Assembly: GCA_002327525.1 (NCBI GenBank)
Contig: DCWG01000068.1
Span: 11,803 to 22,699, forward strand
Length of the DNA: 10,897 bases
DNA from: Gammaproteobacteria bacterium UBA2168
GTDB taxonomy: Bacteria > Pseudomonadota > Gammaproteobacteria > Pseudomonadales > Azotimanducaceae
Direction of reading: 5' to 3'
Part shown: positions 5,980-10,897 of the stretch, in pieces
Numbering within the stretch: position 1 is the stretch's first letter
Layout: every line of letters begins with the position of its first letter
Position numbers and translations under genes: made by a program
Notes under the pieces: model-generated
The model's database searches: none
The model's input: only the letters and a program-made list of their open reading frames with translations
Told to the model about the DNA's origin: nothing

Positions 5980-7403
5980 TCTCGCAGCACGAAGACTTCC
6001 TGCTGCTTCCTGCCCCAGTCATAGGCGGTTTCGAGCTGTGCCGCGAGGTTGAGCAGTTCGCCTTCCGCGCCCATGTGGCCGGCAAACTGAACACCCACGG
6101 GAAGATCGTCCTCGGTCCAATGCAAGGGGAGCGAAATCGCGGGCTGACCGGTACTGTTGAACAGCGGCGTGTTGGTGGCGTATTGAAAGGTCTGCCGCGT
6201 CCAGTCCATGGCGGAGATGTTCGGGTTGTTCTGGTCGAGCACGCCGTGCCTGTGCGGCGGTGCACCCAGCGTGCAGCTCATCAACATGTCGAAATCACGG
6301 AAGGCCTCGCCGGTTTCCCGCGATATCCGGTTGATGTACTCCAGTGCCGAGATGAGCGTGGTCGATTTGCACCGCGCCCCGAACTCGGCTGTGGTCAGGG
6401 TCACCGCCTCGAAGTGATCGCTATCCGGGGCACACCCCGTCGCCACGCACACCTGCTCGACGAACTGGGCATTAAAGGCACACCAGGTGACGTTGATGTG
6501 CTCGGCAAACTCTTCGAAATCGAGTTTCACGGGGGATTCGATCAGCGTATGACCAAGCTCTTCCAACCGCCGGGCCGTCTTCTCAGCAGCGAGCGTACAT
6601 TCTTCATGCACCGCGGTGCCGAACATGGAACCGGGTTCGTAGGCGATCTTCAGCTTTGCCGGTGGTTTCGCCGCGGCCTCGGCGAAAGTCTGTGCCGGAG
6701 GGGCGATGATATGCGGCGCACCCACATCCGGTCCCGCGACGAGATCGAGCAGTGCCGTACAATCGCGAACGGACCGGGTCACCACGAATTCGATGCCGTG
6801 GCCAAACAGCGGTTCTCCATAGTCCGGCCCCGTGGGCGTTCGGTCGCGTGTGGGTTTCAGACCGACCAGGCCATCGCACGACGCGGGCACACGGATGGAA
6901 CCACCGCCATCGTTGGCATGCGCGATGGGCACCAATCCCGCCGCCACCGCGGCACCCGAACCGCCGCTGGATCCTCCGGCGCTGTATCCCGCGCGCCAGG
7001 GATTGTGCACCGGTCCGAAGGCCACCGTTTCCGTGGTCGCGTTGTAGCCGGCCTCCGGTGTTTGCGTCGTGCCGATCAGGTGCAGGCCCGCTGCACGGAA
7101 GCGCCGCATGAGGTTGGTGTCGGCCTCAATCGGCACTGCCGGGAGTGCACGTGATCCGGCACGGCACGGCGCACCCCTGGCATGCACGATCAGCTCCTTG
7201 ACCAGAAAAGGCACCCCGCTGAAGGCCCGACCGTTTTCAAACGACTGATCATCGAGCGTGGCGAGCACGGCATTCAAGGCAGGATTCTTTTCGCTGATCG
7301 CGCTGCGCGCGCAATCCGCTACCTCCCGGGATGTCACTTCACCTTCGGCAATCAGTTTCGCAAGTGCCAGTCCATCGCGTGATGCATATTCCGAAAACTG
7401 CAT
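5970..7403 (-). CDS. Amidase-signature hydrolase, 6-aminohexanoate cyclic-dimer hydrolase (NylA)-like
   Basis: This 477-residue enzyme of the amidase signature family hydrolyses an amide bond in an unknown substrate; no signal peptide is seen, so it is probably cytoplasmic. The Ser-cisSer-Lys triad is complete: Lys69 in GVPFLVKEL, Ser145 in YSAGGSSGGSGAAVAAG, and nucleophile Ser169 in NDGGGSIRVPASCDG. The 24-residue gap between the two serines matches fatty-acid amide hydrolase and relatives. The GLVGLKPTRDRTPTGP segment and the C-terminal FNSTGQPAISLPLHW / DDLPVGVQFAG blocks recall NylA-type hydrolases and bacterial amidases of 470-490 residues. It lacks the GatA operon context (no gatB/gatC), so glutamyl-tRNA amidotransferase is unlikely. 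ATG at 7401-7403 has a GGGGG ribosome site 6 nt upstream. It lies 175 bp downstream of fdhD on the same strand, probably as its own unit, and is convergent with the P450 remnant. Family certain, substrate not. Confidence 0.9.
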   Translation of the reverse strand: MQFSEYASRDGLALAKLIAEGEVTSREVADCARSAISEKNPALNAVLATLDDQSFENGRAFSGVPFLVKELIVHARGAPCRAGSRALPAVPIEADTNLMRRFRAAGLHLIGTTQTPEAGYNATTETVAFGPVHNPWRAGYSAGGSSGGSGAAVAAGLVPIAHANDGGGSIRVPASCDGLVGLKPTRDRTPTGPDYGEPLFGHGIEFVVTRSVRDCTALLDLVAGPDVGAPHIIAPPAQTFAEAAAKPPAKLKIAYEPGSMFGTAVHEECTLAAEKTARRLEELGHTLIESPVKLDFEEFAEHINVTWCAFNAQFVEQVCVATGCAPDSDHFEAVTLTTAEFGARCKSTTLISALEYINRISRETGEAFRDFDMLMSCTLGAPPHRHGVLDQNNPNISAMDWTRQTFQYATNTPLFNSTGQPAISLPLHWTEDDLPVGVQFAGHMGAEGELLNLAAQLETAYDWGRKQQEVFVLRDAA

Positions 7404-7578
7404 ACAATTCCCCCAATGACCATCCCGACATCAGTCTTCGACCACGACCCCGAGCATAACCCCGAGTGCCTCCTCGCGCACTGATCAGGATCTCCAGTAT
7501 CCGGTTTGAGAAACAATCGGCACGCAACTTGAACAAAGCCGAACTACAGAATTCCGTCGGGAGAGATACTCGGGAAAG
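7404..7578 (-). other. 175-bp spacer between fdhD and the amidase gene
   Basis: This spacer holds no convincing gene. On the plus strand it contains two near-adjacent copies of ACCCCGAG (7447-7454 and 7459-7466, 12 bp apart) and a palindromic CTGATCAG around 7481-7488. A GGGGG ribosome site for the amidase lies at its left end (7410-7414). I could not find a well-spaced promoter pair or an intrinsic terminator for fdhD. The direct repeat could be a regulator site, but two copies of 8 bp are weak evidence. Confidence 0.3.
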
Positions 7579-8397
7579 TCAGGAATTCGCGATGCGCGAC
7601 GAGCCACAGTAGACGTTAAATCGATCTGCTTTGAGGAAGCCGATCAGCGTGATGTCATACTCGCGCGCCAGTTCCAGCGCGAGGCTCGACGGGGGTCCGA
7701 TGGCGGCGATCAGGGGGATGCCCGCCATCGCCGCCTTCTGCAGCAGTTCGAAGCTGGTACGCCCGCTGAGGAGCACGCACAGCCCTTGCATGCCGCCCTG
7801 AGCGAAGTACGAACCAGTCAGCTTGTCGAGTGCATTGTGCCGGCCGACGTCTTCGCGCACACGCGCGATGGCACCTCTCTCATCGAACGCCGCCGCCGCG
7901 TGCAGACCGCCGGTGAGGGCAAATTCGCTCTGAACGGCACTGAGCGCTTGTGGTAGTCCCCGCAGCAGATCAGACGAGATGCTGAACGGTTGCTGTTCGC
8001 GTGGCGTGATCTGCATGTGTATGGCTTCCAGCGACGCCTTGCCGCACACACCGCAGCTGGATGCGGTGTAGAAGTTTCTGAGCAATCCGCCGGCATCCAC
8101 GTCGACGTGTTCCGCCAGTTCCACACGAACAATGTTGCCAATACCGCTGTCCGGGACAGGTGCCGCGGCATGGGCCACCTCCACGATATCACCGGCGTCA
8201 TCAACGATGCCTTCTCCGGCGAGGAAACCAACGGCGAGTTCCACATCATCGCCGGGTGTGCGCATGGTCACCGAGACGCTCTGCTCGATGCGCTCGCCGC
8301 GCACCCAATAGACAAGTCGGATTTCCAGCGGCTCCTCGATGCTGAGCATGTCGCTGGCGTGTTCCGGCCCCTCGGGCGCAAACACCCGTGTTTCCAC
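7579..8397 (-). CDS. fdhD: Formate dehydrogenase accessory sulfurtransferase FdhD
   Basis: FdhD transfers sulfur from the cysteine desulfurase IscS to the bis-MGD cofactor of formate dehydrogenase, giving the terminal sulfido ligand needed for activity; it is cytoplasmic. The protein is 272 residues, near the usual 265-280. Visible signatures are EEPLEIRLVYWV near the N-terminus, the redox/sulfur-carrying CxxC in SSCGVCGK (Cys115, Cys118; equivalent to the E. coli Cys121 motif), VREDVGRHNALDKL, LSGRTSFELLQKA, and the C-terminal IGPPSSLALELA / LIGFLKADRFNVYCG blocks. The start is GTG at 8395-8397, only 25 bp after the stop of the formate dehydrogenase alpha gene, with a weak ribosome site, which fits translation as part of one operon. 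No ATG in this frame lies between the two genes; a second GTG four codons in is an alternative. Confidence 0.95.
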   Translation of the reverse strand: METRVFAPEGPEHASDMLSIEEPLEIRLVYWVRGERIEQSVSVTMRTPGDDVELAVGFLAGEGIVDDAGDIVEVAHAAAPVPDSGIGNIVRVELAEHVDVDAGGLLRNFYTASSCGVCGKASLEAIHMQITPREQQPFSISSDLLRGLPQALSAVQSEFALTGGLHAAAAFDERGAIARVREDVGRHNALDKLTGSYFAQGGMQGLCVLLSGRTSFELLQKAAMAGIPLIAAIGPPSSLALELAREYDITLIGFLKADRFNVYCGSSRIANS

Positions 8398-8422
8398 GCG
8401 CTCGTGTCTGTATCCCGACTCG

Positions 8423-10897
8423 CTAATCGAGCCGCTCCGGCACTAGTGCAGCCTGCGTCGCGGCATCCAGATCATGCGCACGCTGCCAATCAGAGCGCTG
8501 ACTTGCCGGTCGTACTTCCACCGCCGTCACCTTGTACTCCGGACACTCCGTGGCCCAGTCGCTGATCTCTGTGGTGACAACGTTCGTACCGGTGTCGGGG
8601 TGATGGAAGGTAGTATATACCACCCCTGGTGCTACACGATCGGTTACCTCGGCACGCAATGTGATCTCACCCATACGGCTGGTGACCGAAACCCGGTCGC
8701 CAGCCTCGATGCCTCGCAGCCCTGCGTCCGCCGGATGCATCTCGAGGCGGTCCTCGTCGAGCCACGTCTCGTTTGCCGTTCGCCGTGTCTGCGCACCCAC
8801 GTTGTACTGCATCAGCACCCTACCCGTGGTCAGCAACAACGGGTAGGTTCGGCTGGCGCGCTCTTCCGTCGGCTGGTAATCAGTGAGTACAAACAACCCC
8901 TTGCCGCGCACGAACTCGTCGACGTGCATGACGGGCGTGCCGTTTGGCGCCGTATCGTTGCACGGCCACTGCATACTGCCCTCACGATCCAGACGCTCAA
9001 ACGACACGCGCCCGAACGTTGGTGTCAGCGCCGCGATCTCTTCCATGATCTCGGACGCACTTTCATAGTGCATGGGATAGCCCATTGCCTGAGCGAGCGC
9101 CTGTGTTACTTCCCATTCCGCCATACCCGGCAGCGGTGCGGTTACCGGCCGCACACGATTGATGCGGCGTTCCGCGTTGATGAACGTGCCGTCCTTTTCC
9201 AGGAAGGAGGTGCCCGGCAGGAATACGTGCGCGAAGCGCGCCGTTTCGTTGAGGAACAGGTCCTGCACGATCACACAGTCCATGGCCGAGAGTGCGGCTT
9301 CCACATGCTGGGTGTTCGGGTCGGACTGCGCTATGTCCTCTCCCTGGATGTAGATACCCCTGAACTCTCCCATGCACGCCGCATCGAGCATGTTCGGAAT
9401 ACGTAATCCTTTCACGCCGTCGAGTGCCACATCCCAGTGTTTTTCGAAGGTGGCGCGCACGGCGTCGTCTCCCACTGGACGGTAACCCGAGAATTCGTGC
9501 GGAAACGACCCCATGTCGCACGATCCTTGCACGTTGTTCTGGCCCCGCAGCGGATTCACCCCCACACCGTCGCGGCCGATGTTGCCGGTTGCCATGGCGA
9601 GGTTCGCCATCGCCATCACCATTGTCGAGCCCTGACTGTGTTCGGTGACCCCGAGACCATAGTAGATGGCGGCGTTGTTCGCGCTCGCATAGAGACGTGC
9701 CGCCGCGCGCAGCTCGTCGGCGGGCACCCCCGTGATGGCGGCCACTCGCTCCGGTGCGTTCTGTTCGCCTTCAGCGAAAGACACCCATTCGCGGAACGAT
9801 GCCGTATCACAGCGTGCATCCACGAATGCCTGATCGATGAGCCCCTCCGTCACCGCCACATGTGCAAATGCGTTGATCAGCGCCACATTCGTACCCGGCA
9901 GCAGCGCGAGGTGATGATCGGCCTGCACGTGCGGCGAGCGCACGAGCCCCGTTCTGCGTGGATCCGCCACGATAAGCCGCGCGCCGTCGCGAATACGCCT
10001 TTTCATCCGGGATGCGAATACCGGGTGGCCATCGGTGGGATTGGCACCGATCACGAGGACGACGTCGGCACTGTCGATCGAGGCAAAGTGCTGCGTTCCG
10101 GCAGAAGCGCCGTATGTCTGATTCAGGCCATATCCGGTGGGTGAGTGACAAACCCGTGCACAGGTGTCCACGTTGTTGTTGCCGAATGCCGCCCGCACCA
10201 GCTTCTGCACCACCCACACTTCCTCATTGGTGCAACGCGACGACGTAATGCCGCCGATGGCCTTCACGCCGTGATGGGTGCGAATGGCATCGAGGCGCTC
10301 CGCTGCAAAACCGATGGCCTCCTCCCACGAAACGGCTTGCCAAGACGCAGAAGTACTCTCACGGACCATGGGTTTGGTGATGCGATCCGGGTGGTTGGCA
10401 TAGCCCCATGCAAATCGCCCCTTGACGCACGAGTGCCCCTCGTTGGCGCCACCCGCCCTGTCGGGAACCATGCGCACCACCTGCTCGCCCTTCAACTCTG
10501 CCCGGAAGGAGCACCCCACGCCGCAGTATGCGCAGGTGGTGTCGATACTCCGTTCCGGCACGCCGTGATCGATCACGCTCTTGTCCATGAGCGAGGCAGT
10601 GGGACAGGCCTGCACGCAGGCACCGCAGGAGACGCACTCCGATCCGAAGAAGTCCCGCGCGCCAGTCTTGATGGCGGATGAGAAGCCGCGGTCGTCCACC
10701 GTAATGGCGAAGCTGCCCTGTACTTCGGCACAGGCCCGCACACAGCGCGAACAGACGATGCACTTCGATGCATCGAAGGCGAAATACGGATTCGATACAT
10801 CCACTTCAGCGCCGAGATGGGTCGAGCCGGGCGCATAGCGTACTTCCCGCAACCCCACCCGCCCGGCCACGTCCTGCAGCTCACAGTCGCCATTGGC
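8423..10897 (-). CDS. fdhA: Formate dehydrogenase alpha (catalytic molybdopterin) subunit, N-terminus outside window
   Basis: This is the catalytic subunit of a cytoplasmic NAD-type (FdsA-like) formate dehydrogenase, oxidising formate to CO2 at a Mo/W-bis-MGD centre. The frame is open to the right edge; 824 residues are visible of roughly 920-990 usual, and the GTG at 10868-10870 is internal. In order (numbered from the first codon in view): ANGDCELQD with Cys5, the last ligand of a His-Cys3 cluster; two ferredoxin 4Fe-4S motifs (Cys46/49/52/56 and Cys88/91/94/98); the MGD-domain 4Fe-4S motif (Cys122/125/129/157) followed by Lys159; and RVCHSPTG with active-site Cys250 (TGT at 10148-10150) and His251. 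Cysteine, not selenocysteine (TGA), is used. The dinucleotide-binding C-terminal domain runs to VTAVEVRPASQ. fdhD follows 25 bp downstream. The missing N-terminus should carry a 2Fe-2S domain, and the beta/gamma (fdsB/fdsG-like) genes should lie beyond the right edge. The exact symbol (fdhA, fdsA or fdhF) depends on naming scheme. Confidence 0.95.
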   Translation of the reverse strand, partial: ANGDCELQDVAGRVGLREVRYAPGSTHLGAEVDVSNPYFAFDASKCIVCSRCVRACAEVQGSFAITVDDRGFSSAIKTGARDFFGSECVSCGACVQACPTASLMDKSVIDHGVPERSIDTTCAYCGVGCSFRAELKGEQVVRMVPDRAGGANEGHSCVKGRFAWGYANHPDRITKPMVRESTSASWQAVSWEEAIGFAAERLDAIRTHHGVKAIGGITSSRCTNEEVWVVQKLVRAAFGNNNVDTCARVCHSPTGYGLNQTYGASAGTQHFASIDSADVVLVIGANPTDGHPVFASRMKRRIRDGARLIVADPRRTGLVRSPHVQADHHLALLPGTNVALINAFAHVAVTEGLIDQAFVDARCDTASFREWVSFAEGEQNAPERVAAITGVPADELRAAARLYASANNAAIYYGLGVTEHSQGSTMVMAMANLAMATGNIGRDGVGVNPLRGQNNVQGSCDMGSFPHEFSGYRPVGDDAVRATFEKHWDVALDGVKGLRIPNMLDAACMGEFRGIYIQGEDIAQSDPNTQHVEAALSAMDCVIVQDLFLNETARFAHVFLPGTSFLEKDGTFINAERRINRVRPVTAPLPGMAEWEVTQALAQAMGYPMHYESASEIMEEIAALTPTFGRVSFERLDREGSMQWPCNDTAPNGTPVMHVDEFVRGKGLFVLTDYQPTEERASRTYPLLLTTGRVLMQYNVGAQTRRTANETWLDEDRLEMHPADAGLRGIEAGDRVSVTSRMGEITLRAEVTDRVAPGVVYTTFHHPDTGTNVVTTEISDWATECPEYKVTAVEVRPASQRSDWQRAHDLDAATQAALVPERLD

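Noticed and set aside
6075..7154. 359-codon plus-strand frame opposite the amidase
   Set aside because: Antisense shadow of a gene with the complete amidase catalytic triad; no recognisable domain.
7431..7457. Eight-codon minus-strand ORF (MLGVVVED) after a GAGGAGG in the spacer before the amidase
   Set aside because: Spacing of the ribosome-like site is long and the peptide carries no attenuation-type codon run, so it is probably chance.
7550..7592. Two GAATTC sites about 30 bp apart near the fdhD stop, considered as a terminator stem
   Set aside because: The sites are short self-palindromes with no extended pairing and no T tract.
8474..9406. 310-codon plus-strand frame opposite the formate dehydrogenase gene
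   Set aside because: Antisense shadow; Arg/His-rich, with no ribosome site or domain.

Overview
The window looks like chromosomal DNA from a GC-rich bacterium (by eye near 60% G+C). Gene content (mmsA, NAD-type formate dehydrogenase with fdhD, a bacterial class I P450, amidase-signature hydrolase) suggests a metabolically versatile Pseudomonadota, perhaps gammaproteobacterial. Taxonomy cannot be fixed from the sequence alone. I see no phage, IS, tRNA, rRNA or CRISPR.

Left to centre, all plus strand. The C-terminal end of one major-facilitator transporter (1-325) is followed by a complete second MFS transporter with a non-ATG start (about 470-1705). After an 85-bp gap with a plausible promoter and a small hairpin comes mmsA, CoA-acylating (methyl)malonate-semialdehyde dehydrogenase (1791-3287). 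Next is a 111-codon ORF (3314-3649) that is only the two ends of an isobutyryl-CoA-dehydrogenase-type acyl-CoA dehydrogenase joined in frame. Its stop overlaps the start of an aldo/keto reductase (3649-4665). A short-chain dehydrogenase/reductase (4748-5494) follows. Then comes a broken cytochrome P450 (5510-5940), again with the two ends joined and the middle absent, plus a frameshift near its start.

Right part, all minus strand, convergent with the left block. Reading leftward from the right edge: a formate dehydrogenase alpha subunit whose N-terminus lies outside the window (8423-10897), fdhD (7579-8397), a 175-bp spacer, and an amidase-signature hydrolase resembling 6-aminohexanoate cyclic-dimer hydrolases (5970-7403). 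FdhD activates the molybdenum/tungsten enzyme, so the first two form a functional pair. The NAD/flavin subunits are expected beyond the right edge.

The left block reads as a former catabolic cluster (branched-chain acyl-CoA and semialdehyde oxidation plus redox enzymes) that is eroding. mmsA, the AKR and the SDR look intact, while the acyl-CoA dehydrogenase and the P450 have each lost about 260-270 codons of middle in a very similar way. That parallel internal deletion is the most notable signal here. I find no convincing new biological system.
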